DNA of 64,000 nucleotides from Sordaria brevicollis (GCA_033439795.1 JAUTDP010000005.1:2571001-2635000); one strand, 5' to 3'. Positions 54,463 to 63,761 are shown, counted from the stretch's first letter. Notes: generated from the sequence alone by a model not told the origin. Made by a program: numbers and translations.

Positions 54463-54937
54463 CATGTTCGATCCTGAAGGTTCTGGTCCAGCTTTACTGG
54501 TCGTCTACATTCGCTTGGACATCCGATACTCTTGACGTTGAAGGTTCAAGTTCCAGCCATTGCACCATTCTGCCGGTGATTTGGTTTGCAGAAGCGCAAA
54601 ATCTCCCATTCACGAGCGAGAAGCAAAAACAGTTATGGGAAGTGCGAGTGAAAGTAGCAAGACCTCGAATTGTGAAACTATGAAGAAGTGTCCTACTGCT
54701 TCTACCTTCTTCTTGAATATATCCCTTATCCGTTATCCTGACTCCTTCACTGAACCCACCTGCACACACCAATTGAACTCTCGGGGAGATTGACCATCTG
54801 CTGTCTTCGACTCGTGGGAGAGGATCTGTTGAGGTTATACAGAGATTAGCAACCACGAAGTGGCAGAGGCTCTTTATCGCATGACAAGGGGTATACTCAC
54901 GAGAGTTTTACTTCACGTTGCTGTGCTTAACGCTCCT
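54463..54937. other. Spacer with promoter motif copies right of the Copia element
   Basis: About 475 bp. It has motif copies at 54472-54497 (CTGAAGGTTCTGGTCCAGC) and about 54537 (GTTGAAGGTTC) and a stretch near 54.61-54.69 kb (TTCACGAGCGAG...GAAGTGTCC) that also occurs near 57.3 and 57.9 kb, so it is duplicated upstream DNA without its gene. Part of the unit was probably upstream of array member 8 before the insertion. Confidence 0.45.
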
Positions 54938-55382
54938 TCACGGACGATAAGCAGGCGGGGCTGGACAGAAGACGAAGATAGCAAAAGCACAGTGTGAGCG
55001 TACAAGGTAAGTAGAAAGATCATCGACGTACCTTCCTTGGGAGTGCTTTCGCCGTTGGTCGCTTCCTCATACCTGTATGTTTGAAGATTCTCAACTGGCG
55101 TGGATTCCATCCAGTCGTCATCTCATGGGATCCGGGGTTCTGCGTATAAGTGGGCACTTGAAGCTCATTCGATCTCGGTTGGCCGTTGACAAGCCCCTGG
55201 TTGCGGAACTGTAGGACATGGGCGGTGCGGCGAGCTTGGCTGTTTTCGGTTTGGTGGTGGCCGTTAGAGTTGCCGTTGAACTCATATACCACCATCGCAT
55301 CTTCCCGGCGAAGGGTACGCGGCTGTTGGTTAGGTCTCGAACGAGAGCGGCGCGTATTTGAGCTAGGGCGGCGTTGCGACAT
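54938..55382 (-). pseudogene. PY-motif family copy with frameshift (member 9)
   Basis: Starts at the ATG at 55382 (MSQRRPSSNTRRSRSRPNQQ), has TLRREDAMVVYEFNGN, the VPTYTQNPGSHEMT core, then the frame is lost at about 55109-55119 by a 5-nt insertion or 1-nt deletion relative to the paralogues. The original frame resumes as MESTPVENLQTYRYEEATNG, with LPTY changed to LQTY, a normal GTACGT...CAG intron, and the 23-nt last exon A-P-P-A-Y-R-P. The unshifted frame would end without the PPxY tail. Apart from the frameshift everything is intact, so a recent event or a sequencing error is possible. The promoter motif is at 55532-55557. Confidence 0.65.
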
Positions 55383-55531
55383 CGTGCTTGTTTAACGCGG
55401 GGGGGTGTTCGCTTGGTTCGGTGGCAGATGGCTTAGGTGTGTGCGAAGGGTAGGTACGCATTTGGGGTTTAGAAGAAGAGAAAGATCGAACTCCTCCCAT
55501 GCAGTCGACGTTTTTATGGTCGTCCTCCAGA

Positions 55532-55557
55532 CATCAAGGTTCCGATTCACCTTCACC
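55532..55557 (-). promoter_or_regulatory. Family promoter motif, copy for member 9
   Basis: ATCAAGGTTCCGATTCACC followed by TTCACC, about 155 bp upstream of the ATG. A TATA-like CATAAAAACG (minus strand, about 55512) lies closer to the gene. Confidence 0.5.
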
Positions 55558-56081
55558 AATTTTCTGGTACTGACGAGCAATTGGGAAAGTTCATTCACGG
55601 GTGATAAGGAGGAGAAGCTGGAGTGAAGTTTGCAGAAATACGATGAGGATGCGGTAGAAGCAGAAGGTTTACAGATTTGAGTCCAATATATGCAATTTGG
55701 TCGCAAAGAAGACAGTGCAAATAAGTTCCATGAGACCTTGGAGGGGCGTAAGAAGATTTTTCCTCAAACGGTATAACGAGGAAACACAACAGAGAAAACA
55801 GTGACGAGTAGCTGGAGATCAGATTGAGAATTCTATCCATGAGTGCGTGCCCTGATGCCCTTCACTGTGACACCCCTCAGTTTTACGTCCCGATACCCCC
55901 ATCCCTTCTTACCCGATCAAGGTGATAATCTAGCACACGAACTGCCCCTGGGTACCTTCTACCCGAGGTGAACATGTCGGCAGAAGTCAGTAACTGTAAG
56001 GAACTCTAACAGAGACGCGCGCTGGATATGGGCCGTACTTACAAGAGATGCCAGAGATTCATTGCCCTGGTTGGATCTCTT
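55558..56081. other. Spacer between members 9 and 10
   Basis: About 520 bp with no gene. It holds the far upstream DNA of member 9 and the 3' side of member 10. Confidence 0.35.
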
Positions 56082-56605
56082 TCAACGACGATAGGCAGGA
56101 GGAGCTAGTGGAAGGTTAGCAGAAGTACGATGAGAACGGAAGCAGAGGGAGTAGTGTAACCGATCGTCAATATACCTTCAGCTGATTTGACGTGGGCATT
56201 GCCCTGCTCTTGGCTGGGTCCAGTGTAGCTGGGCAGACTCTCCAATGAATTCGAATCAATGGTCATCTCGTTGACGCTAGCATTCGGGGTATACCGAGGG
56301 AGCTGTGGCTCCGGCTCGCTACGGCTGTCATTCCTGATATGGTTGAAGGTACCTCTAGCTGGGCGAGCGAGCTGTGACGCGGAGCCGGAAAGAGCTGGAG
56401 TGTTGCCAGTGGTGTTGGCCATGCGGTGCTCGCCAGTGTGATTGCGGCTAAAATCGTCGATCAACTCCTCCACTTGGTTCAACAAGTCGACGCCGTCGAC
56501 GTTCTCGTAGACGACCTGCGCACCCTCTCTGTGGAGGGTGGGCCGCGGCTGGCACGCTCTCGGGCGAGAGCGGCGAGCGTTCAGGGTGAGGTGTTCTTGC
56601 GGCAT
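56082..56605 (-). CDS. PY-motif family protein (array member 10)
   Basis: 150 aa: exon 1 56605-56176, intron GTATAT...TAG (56175-56105, GCTAACC branch), exon 2 56104-56082, 23 nt. It begins MPQEHLTLNARRSRPRACQP, then TLHREGAQVVYENVDGVDLL and NQVEELIDD, a Ser/Pro linker, then EPEPQLPRYTPNASVNEMTI, DSNSLESLPSYTG, and the tail A-P-P-A-Y-R-R from the last exon. The same architecture as members 7 and 11. If the intron is retained the frame reads a hydrophobic tail (SVLIVLLLTFH) and stops at the acceptor. Function unknown; WW binding inferred. Confidence 0.75.
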
Positions 56606-56741
56606 CTTGGTTGCTGCTCGAGAGTTGATGAGCGCGGCGTACTTTGGGTGTGCAATTGTACGGTTTTTTTGCAGTGGTGGTTGTGAGAGAAGAAAAGAAT
56701 TGCACTCCCTCCCATGCGGTCGATGTTTTATGGTAGTCCCA

Positions 56742-56767
56742 GTTGAAGGTTCCGGTTCCCCTTCAAC
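56742..56767 (-). promoter_or_regulatory. Family promoter motif, copy for member 10
   Basis: GTTGAAGGTTCCGGTTCCCC followed by TTCAAC, about 140 bp upstream of the ATG at 56605, with a second, wea­ker copy at 56781-56805. A TATA-like CATAAAACATC lies between motif and gene. Confidence 0.5.
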
Positions 56768-56838
56768 AGTCCTCTAGTAGTTGAAGGTTGTAGTTCTGCT
56801 TCACCTGTTGTCTAATAGTCAGGTTCATGTTTAATCAA

Positions 56839-57250
56839 GAGCTTAATTTGCCGCACCGGGGTCATTGTCCTCATGCACCCTTTTTTGACTTCATGTACCC
56901 TACGTACGGACCATTCGTTTTCGAAGGTAAATTTCCCTGGTAAAACGTTTCAAAATTTCACTACCAAAAGTTTACAACGCAATAGCTACTCCTTACCGTA
57001 TACTTACTATAAGTCTAAAGCTATTATCCTTATCAACGGTTGAGTTATAAAATATATACTATTTTCAAAATTATCGAAAGGTTTTTATAATAGAGCATTA
57101 GTATAACGATTTGGGCGATAATTTCCATTTCATTTAGAGAACGATTTCTTACACTCTAAGACAGCGATAGTTTCATTCCATGTAAAAAAGGGTGCGCGAA
57201 GTCAAAAAGGGTGCATGAGGACATTGACCCCGGTGCGGCAAGTCAAGCTC
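56839..57250. mobile_element. MITE, family A, copy 2 (412 bp)
   Basis: Ends GAGCTTAATTTGCCGCACC and GGTGCGGCAAGTCAAGCTC, 8-bp duplication TTAATCAA (56831-56838, 57251-57258). The same terminal and subterminal (TCATGCACCC, AAAAAGGGTGC) pattern as copies 1 and 3. Inserted close to where the missing last exon of the broken copy at 57.4 kb should lie. Confidence 0.9.
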
Positions 57251-57363
57251 TTAATCAAGAACAAATGCCATGTTCACGAGCCCTTCAGAAAGAAGGTTCC
57301 AAGTAGTACCTTACGCATGCAAGAAAGTTCGAATTATTGAGCTACAGAGGAGTGTTGACATAC

Positions 57364-57634
57364 ATTCTCCAGGCCTAATCTTGGTTGGTCCCTGAGCGGC
57401 CATACTGACAACCTGCTCGTCTGTGCTCTGTGGGGAGAGTTTCATGTTTGCGAGGTGTCGAATCCACCGTCATCTCATTTCCGCCGGCGTTCTGTGTGTA
57501 CACCGGGAGTCGCGGCCCCGGCTCATGAACGGTCTCGTAGATAACCTGTGCATCCTCTCTGCGGAGAGTGGGCAGCTTCCGGCACGGTCTAGCGCGAGTG
57601 CGGCGTGGGTTCGAACTTGGCGTTCTTGGGGCAT
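57364..57634 (-). pseudogene. PY-motif family copy, frameshifted and tailless
   Basis: From an ATG at 57634 the frame MPQERQ is lost at once by a 1-nt deletion. The shifted frame carries NPRRTRARPCRKLPTLRRED, AQVIYETVHEPGP and RLPVYTQNAGGNEMTVDSTP. A second shift leads to EQVVSMAAQGPTKIRPGE, the counterpart of EQVTRMDAQGPAKIMPGE of member 11. A donor-like GTATGT follows, but no last exon with a PPxY tail is present downstream. The middle linker is shorter than in the paralogues. Its promoter motif survives at 57791-57816. Confidence 0.7.
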
Positions 57635-57790
57635 TTTGGTTGCTGTTCGAAGGTTGCGCTCTTGCCTGGTGTAAGCACGGATGACGTTTGGATGTGCAAA
57701 TCCGTAATGAGTTTTCGGAGTTGTAGTTGGGAGAGGGAAGGAAATTGAACTGTCCCGAATAGTATTTACGTATTTATAGGCGTCCCTATA

Positions 57791-57816
57791 GTTGAAGGGT
57801 CTGGTTCACCTTTACC
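57791..57816 (-). promoter_or_regulatory. Family promoter motif, copy for the 57.4-kb pseudogene
   Basis: GTTGAAGGGTCTGGTTCACC followed by TTTACC, about 160 bp upstream of the ancestral ATG. Confidence 0.45.
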
Positions 57817-58186
57817 AGTCTTCTAGTAGCCAGGTTTGCATAAGCACAGAGGTCATGTTCACGAGCGAGTTACAAAAGAGGGTTCAAGTAGTACGCGTGC
57901 AAAGGAAGTTTGGATTGTCAAGGTAGCTATCGAGGAGTGTTCTAGCTGTTCTGTGGTTCTAGTAATCTTCCAGCACCTTGTTCCCTTCCCTCTGCCCGTT
58001 CTGGCAACCCCGGTTTAACCAGCAATCTGATCCAACCACACCAAACATTTGCAGCCATTACGTCGGAGTATCGAACCTATAGACAGGAGTTAGCAACTGC
58101 CAGTTAATAGGTAGGGAAGCTTGATCCAAGAGTAGATGTACTTACAGGACTTTCATTGCACATCCGTGTCCGCAAAGTCTGGGCCC

Positions 58187-58608
58187 TTACGGACTATAAG
58201 GCGGAGGAGCTGAAGGGAAGTTAGCAGAAGTACGATTAGGATGCAATTAGAGTAGAAAAACGTTGACATACCTTCGCCAGGCATGATCTTGGCGGGTCCC
58301 TGAGCGTCCATTCTCGTAACTTGCTCATAGGTTGGGAGGGGTTCACCAGGTGTCGAATCCATAGTGATCTCGTTAGACCCGGCGTTCTGGGTATAAGCCG
58401 GCAGCTGGGGTTCATGCGTAATGCGTTGATTGTTGACCAAAATCCTAACACGTCCTTGGCTGCCTAGTTGGAGGACTTGGGCAGCCCGGTTGACGATGTC
58501 GTTCACGTTGTTGTACTCGACCATTGCGTCTTCACGGCGGAGAGTCGGCGGCGGACGGGTGGGTCTGGAGCGGCGAGAGTTTGAGGTCGGGCGGTTAAGA
58601 GACGACAT
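58187..58608 (-). CDS. PY-motif family protein (array member 11)
   Basis: 119 aa: exon 1 58608-58272, intron GTATGT...CAG (58271-58210, GCTAAC branch), exon 2 58209-58187, 23 nt. Start at the ATG of MSSLNRPTSNSRRSRP; an in-frame ATG three codons upstream is possible. It has TLRREDAMVEYNNVNDIVNR, a short linker, the core HEPQLPAYTQNAGSNEITMD, STPGEPLPTYEQVTRM, and the tail A-P-P-P-Y-S-P. With the intron retained the frame stays open through a hydrophobic stretch (CILIVLLLTSLQLLRLIV), resembling a membrane anchor. The smallest complete member. Function unknown; WW-domain binding is inferred from LPxY and PPxY. Confidence 0.76.
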
Positions 58609-58751
58609 TGTGATCATTCGGAGGTCAAGAGTTGTGGTTGGCGTGTCTGTAAATAGCTTTGCGAGTTGGGGGCGTTCGCAGTTGTGGTTGAGAGGAAGGA
58701 ACAAGTTGCAAGTTGAGCGCTCCGGTTGATGTTTTTATGGGCATGTGTGAG

Positions 58752-58777
58752 GTTGAAGGTTCTGGTTCACCTTCACC
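58752..58777 (-). promoter_or_regulatory. Family promoter motif, copy for member 11
   Basis: GTTGAAGGTTCTGGTTCACC followed by TTCACC, about 145 bp upstream of the ATG, with a TATA-like CATAAAAACATC about 20 bp closer to the gene. The reverse strand contains AGAACCTTCA, which fits the nGAAnnTTCn unit of heat-shock elements. Confidence 0.55.
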
Positions 58778-59194
58778 ATTCATCTGGTGTGGATTCTCAG
58801 CACCTTGACTGAACTGTTTGGTTACTTGGATTCATAGTGGGCTGTTCAGGTTCCAGTATCACCACTCCTCTCAAGGTTGTAGTGCTCAGAACAACGGAAG
58901 ATGAACAGGGGTCTTGTTCGGGAAAGGTGTGGTCTATACGGGTAACAAGCCGCATCAGGGCATTCACTCGATATCTGGCCTCGAGACCCTTTTTAAGTGA
59001 CCATTGACTTTACAAGGTTTCAAGTTGACAGAATGCGTTGATGAAGGGATGTGATTGAGTGTCCTCGGCGAAAATGTTTGTGTGGGTGGGTGCCAAGCTT
59101 TAGCATGTCGTCTTTCCCTGACCAACTTTGCGCCGCGAAAGGAAGACTGTAGTACAACTGCAAAGACTATCTTCCTCCCCGTCGGGCTTTTTAA
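58778..59194. other. Spacer upstream of member 11
   Basis: About 420 bp, no gene recognised, ending at the target duplication of the third MITE copy. Confidence 0.35.
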
Positions 59195-59607
59195 GAGCTT
59201 AACTTGCCGCACCGGGGTCATTATCCTCATGCACCCTTTTTAACTTCGCGCACCCTTTTTTACACGTAATGAAACTATCGTCGTTTTGTAGTGTAAAGAA
59301 ATCGTTCTGGAAACGAAATGGAAATCCTCCTGCAAACTTTATATATACATACCATTAATAAAAGCTCTTTTATAATTGAAAAACGACTATACCTATTTTT
59401 CGACCGTAAATAAAATACGAAGACTTATTTTTAAAAAGAAAAACGATCAATAAGAAGTAGACGTTGCGTAATAGACTTTTGGCTATGAAAGTTTGGAACG
59501 TTTTACCAGGGAAATTTACTTCTGAAAACGAATGGTCCGTGCACAGGGTGCATGAAGTCAAAAAAGGGTGCATGAGGACAATGACCCCGGTGCGGCAAGT
59601 TAAGCTC
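59195..59607. mobile_element. MITE, family A, copy 3 (413 bp)
   Basis: Ends GAGCTTAACTTGCCGCACC and GGTGCGGCAAGTTAAGCTC are perfect inverted repeats of each other. The 8-bp duplication is CTTTTTAA (59187-59194, 59608-59615). It has the cleanest ends of the three copies. Confidence 0.92.
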
Positions 59608-59615
59608 CTTTTTAA

Positions 59616-60048
59616 GAATGGGATCGCACTTGAGAACAAAGATGGCAGATACTTGCTTAAGCGGAGGGAAGAAAATCGTCATCTTTAGAGTTTTAAGCCA
59701 TCGGTAGGCAAAACAGCCATGCTTGACGGCTGCCCCGGGCATTGCCGTTGAGAGCCAGGCCACAACTCTTCATCAACGTAATCGCTCACTTAATTTGGAG
59801 TCGATGTCACTCGGTACTAATGAAGGGCATGGTGAATAAAGAAATTAAACAAAAATTACAAAATTGAACAAGATGACAAGTGGTAGCAGCCACTGGCTCG
59901 AAGCAGGAAGAGAGGGATTGATGAACGTCGTAGCATGGACTTCGGTGCTACTCCCGTACATAGCAACTATGCTTACAAAAGAGGCATTGCTCCTTTAACT
60001 TCCGTGGGGCTCACCCGCTCACGATCGTACTTTGTATTCTTGCTTATT
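59616..60048. other. Spacer right of MITE copy 3
   Basis: About 430 bp between the MITE and the last exon of member 12. No feature recognised. Confidence 0.35.
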
Positions 60049-60880
60049 TCACTGTATGTTGGTCAGCAAGCCGGCAAGCCTGATACGTGAAGAGCAAACA
60101 GGGACTTGGGGAAAGTGCGTACTTCACTTACACATATGTCCATGTCTTGGGCAGATGGATCTTCAAAGGTAGGATCTTCGATGCTGAGCTGCTCCATCAG
60201 GACAACCAGGCTGGTAATGTCGTCGTCCTTTTCATTGTGCTAGAACCATAGAAGTATGAGGTCGACGCCTTGAAGTGTTGAGACAAGTAAGGGAAGAAGT
60301 AGAATCTTCTAAACGTACCTCTGCTGACCCCTCTCCGGTGCAGACCCTCTTGTTCTGCCTATGGCCTGCGTTGGCTCGCGTTTCTCGCATCCTCTTGCTG
60401 CCTGCCAACACAGGCGGTTGGTTGGGGGCGACACTCGGGGTAACAACCTCCCAGTAGCTGGGAGGCTCCCCGGACGGCGTGACATTCAACGTTCTCTCGT
60501 TGGCCGAGGGCCGCGCGGTGTAGAGCGGCAGCGAGTCGCCGACTTGGGGACCTCCAACCACACAGCCGAAGGGATCCAAAAGGTTGAAGGCGCTTTGGCG
60601 GTGAGCTAGCAACAAAGGACGTTAAGAGCTACTCACGGCAAGCTTGAATGCTGAAAGCGGTATATGGGGGTGGGAATAACGTACAACCAAGTCCGAAATG
60701 AGGAATCAGTGCCGCATCGGCATCGTAGGCAGTCTCAATCATGTGCAGAAGCTCAGGCAACACTTTTCCATCAGCCCGGGCACGAGCCTCGTCAAATATC
60801 TGTTGCAGTGCGGTTGTCAACAGGTAATTCGGAGAATCGTAACGCGGAGGCGGGCTCCTGTTGGCTGCTGCGGGTGGCAT
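60049..60880 (-). CDS. PY-motif family protein, four exons (array member 12)
   Basis: 197 aa. Exons 60880-60685, 60605-60319, 60239-60132 and 60051-60049, the last being just the TGA; donors are GTACGT, GTACGT and GTAAGT, and the phases agree. It starts MPPAAANRSPPPRYDSPNYL with an early PPRY, followed by a helical part (LQQIFDEARARADGKVLPEL, LHMIETAYDADAAL). Exon 2 carries the family core DSLPLYTARPSANERTLNVT, PSGEPPSYWEVV and a basic GSKRMRETRANAGHRQNKR. Exon 3 is acidic (EKDDDITSLVVLMEQLSIED). LPLY, PPSY and PPRY are potential WW-binding sites. It lacks L-x-REDA and the 23-nt tail exon, so it is a diverged member. Confidence 0.7.
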
Positions 60881-62246
60881 CTCTGCCGTCGTGTTTGGAC
60901 GTGGCTTAGTGCTGTGCTATGTGTCACCGTTGTGATGGTTTGGTGCCAATATTTTCGCAAAAATGAGAGTTCTCGCCCAATGAAATTAGGAAGAATCAAG
61001 AAACTGATCTGCATTTTGTGTAGCAGAAGATTTGATGGACTTTAGGTAGCTTGAAGGCTGCTGTCCAGGTTTCATGACCGCTTCACTTGAAGACTGAAAA
61101 GCTCTTTCACTCAAGGCCCACGCCGAACGCCAAGAGTCTTGAAAGGTTTCATTTTTTGAACATGAGAACTCTCGGAATTCTGTCTGTGCTTGTTACCCGT
61201 GACGAGGACTCGGGTACATGTTAGTAGCAGGGAGACATATTTCCTGGAAAGTGGTGCAATCTAAATCTTAGTTCTCGGCCTCTTGACGGGCTTCCATAGA
61301 GGAGATGCCCATATCGACGGCGGTGACAGATAAATTTCTGAAGTCAGAAGAGTTCGTGTAACTTTGAGTCGGAGAAGAAGTTGTTGAAGAACAAACGTGA
61401 TGGAAGCGGTGGTTGAGTAAGACAAATGGAAGTTATAGGAGATCTGCGACTTTGCATTGGTTGGAGATTGAAACGGATGAACCGATCTGAGAGGAAAAGT
61501 GATGAACTTTTTAGGAAGAAGAGGAGGGAGAGAAGAACGAAAGAGGCGCAAGTGTTGATTCCGACGCTCAACAGGAACATGTGCTCCTGTCATACTCAGG
61601 AAAGTGCATATGCACATCTGCTGGCTGCACTTGCCTCAGGAGCGGCCATCCTGCACATGCTGAAACTGCATTGCGTTATCAGCGATGCACACCAAACTTT
61701 AAGCATGCACGACGAAACAGAGAAAGAGCGACGCGCAGTGGAAGCGAAGATGACTAGAAAGGTGAAGGCGCAAGCGTAAAATAAAAGCAAGGAGAAAGGG
61801 GCAATGCACCTGCCAGTATATTATACAGGAAGAAGCAACTGGGTGGGCCACGACAAGCAAAAACATCACTGAAGTCCGAAAAGAGTCCCTTCATTCCCTT
61901 GCATTGCATAAACTTGAAGCCAATATCGCTGGGTATCTCCTTCACTCCATCCGGGTATCAAATGCTGAACAACCCCTAACTCCTGTGAACCTTCAAGGCC
62001 GAACCATGAAGTCTCATCCTCCTAACTCCGATGCTGTTGCTGACCATATATCCCCCTTAAACCCTGTCCAGTGATGCTGATCCCTCCACCATCATTCCCC
62101 CCAATGCCGATGCCGATTCCCGAAACCCGCCAGCCGAAAAGACCAAACCGAAAACCACTGATAACAAAACCGCAATGCTATCCATGCCTGTTTGGCCTTT
62201 CTACCGCACCGCATTAACGACCTTCTACCCACGCCTCGCCTTTGGT
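60881..62246. other. Spacer between members 12 and 13
   Basis: About 1.4 kb. A plus-strand frame at 61426-61779 (117 codons, ATG start, Lys/Arg/Glu-rich) is possible but has no other support. No repeats seen. A weak promoter-motif-like stretch occurs near 61050 (TTGAAGGCTGCTGTCCAGG). Confidence 0.35.
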
Positions 62247-63167
62247 CTAGTTGCCACGGCGGGACGACGAACCCAAGGACCGATCTCCGCTTGAGCCGCT
62301 GTCGTTGGCGCTGGTGTCCGGCAAAGCAACAAACTGGCCCCGTCTGTTCTGGCGAGGGCCTCTGATCGTCGCGTCCGCGGGACGGGGACGGGGAAGAGCG
62401 GGAAGACGGCGGGACCGTGTGATGGCCTGTCCACGGCTGCCGGCAACCCGGACGATAGGCCCGAGATTGTCGTCGTTAACGACTTGGACGAAGCCGCCAC
62501 GACCACCATTGACGCCGATAGCTTGACGCTGCTGGTACCTTGCGCGGGTTGGAGACGGACCATGCGCTAGCTGGCTTCGGTGACGCTGCGGCTGGGGAGC
62601 GGAAAAGGGGACAGGCGGCGAGGACCGCGAAGCGCGGGGAGTAGACCTGGCGGGGGCGAGGGGAGGAGAAGACCTGGGGGGAGCGCGGGGCGGGGTGCTG
62701 GTGGCGTCAATCTCGGGCGTCGACCAGTCGAGGTCTGGGGTGCCGTAGTTCGGCAGACGGAGTTCTTCTTCTTCGGTGGGAGTTGCCAACTCACTCGAGT
62801 CGTACCGAGTGCGCGCGTAGTTGGACATCGCGACACTCACCGCATCGCTGCTGTTGTCCAGGTCCATGGGCTCAGAGCCCTCCCTAGACTGAATCGGAGT
62901 CTCATAGCTAGCACTGGCAGCGGGACCCGCGCGACGATTATCCTCGCTGCCGATAGACAGGCTCGTCAAATCGAAAGGATTCTCTTGCGTACCCACGCCA
63001 GCGATGGAAGGAGTTTGGGAGGATAGCCGCTGGGCATCCTCGCGACGGAGCATGGGAACAGGAGCGCCGGTCCTTGCGCGACGCGCGTTCTCTTCTTGTT
63101 GCTGGGCAGCCGCTTGCTCTGCCTCGCGACGACGAGTAGAAGGAGATCTGTAGAGGGGAAGACCCAT
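62247..63167 (-). CDS. PY-family protein with REDA motif (array member 13)
   Basis: 306 aa, intronless, from the ATG at 63167 (MGLPLYRSPSTRRREAEQAA). An N-terminal coiled-coil-like EAEQAAAQQQEENARRAR is followed by the family motif PMLRREDAQRLSSQTP, an acidic Ser-rich middle with EEEELRLPNYGTPDLDW (LPNY), a Pro/Arg/Ser-rich stretch, and a more folded part GGRGGFVQVVNDDNLGPIVR. The C-terminus is basic and Ser-rich. It has LPxY but no PPxY. Right end of the array in this window. Function unknown. Confidence 0.72.
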   Translation of the reverse strand: MGLPLYRSPSTRRREAEQAAAQQQEENARRARTGAPVPMLRREDAQRLSSQTPSIAGVGTQENPFDLTSLSIGSEDNRRAGPAASASYETPIQSREGSEPMDLDNSSDAVSVAMSNYARTRYDSSELATPTEEEELRLPNYGTPDLDWSTPEIDATSTPPRAPPRSSPPLAPARSTPRASRSSPPVPFSAPQPQRHRSQLAHGPSPTRARYQQRQAIGVNGGRGGFVQVVNDDNLGPIVRVAGSRGQAITRSRRLPALPRPRPADATIRGPRQNRRGQFVALPDTSANDSGSSGDRSLGSSSRRGN

Positions 63168-63515
63168 CTTGTTGCTTGCTTCGGTGTTGAGTTATATAAG
63201 CGGTAGCTTGGGAGAGGCCACGCGAGTATTTGGTCAAAAGCTTTTGGAAGTTGCTTTTGCTGATTGTGGAAAGTTTGGTGATGGGTTGAGGGGAGGAAGA
63301 AATCTCGTCAAGCAAGAGGGGTATAAATACTCTTGCTTGCTCGTATGATGACCCACCCTGACGGTAGCCGAAGTTTAGGTGAATGAGAGTTGGACGTCAG
63401 TGAAGTGTTGTTCAGACGGCGGTGACAAGGAGAGGGGACCAGATGGAATGTCCAGCAACTGCAGTCACCTTCCTTGAAGCCCTTCCATCTGAAGTTGAGC
63501 AGCAGTATCGGTGGC
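63168..63515. other. Upstream region of member 13
   Basis: About 350 bp with no gene. It should hold the promoter of member 13. Confidence 0.35.
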
Positions 63516-63761
63516 TTATTGTGCTCCTGAGGTTGTCATGGTTCCAGTGCGGAATAACACAAACCAAATGTTATCATCCGTTCTAGTTTCGTTAGATAAT
63601 GTTCCTTCGTGGGTGTCACACATGTTTGCCTTCGTCTCATCTTTAGCCCTCCCAGCGTCGTTAGCTCCCTGAACCTCGCGATGATCACTGCAGCTAACCA
63701 GCAATGCGTTTGTTGACGACAGTAATCCGATGATGAATAAAGGCACATGCAACAAATCCAT
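63516..63761 (-). CDS. Possible small secreted protein, 81 aa
   Basis: ATG at 63761 opens MDLLHVPLFIIGLLSSTNAL, which looks like a signal peptide with a likely cleavage before CSDHREVQGAND. The mature part is hydrophilic with two cysteines. No family recognised. Supported only by the signal-like start and a proper ATG; it could be chance. Confidence 0.3.
   Translation of the reverse strand: MDLLHVPLFIIGLLSSTNALLVSCSDHREVQGANDAGRAKDETKANMCDTHEGTLSNETRTDDNIWFVLFRTGTMTTSGAQ

Noticed and set aside
61426..61779. 117-codon plus-strand frame
   Set aside because: ATG start and charged composition but no other support; kept as a remark only.
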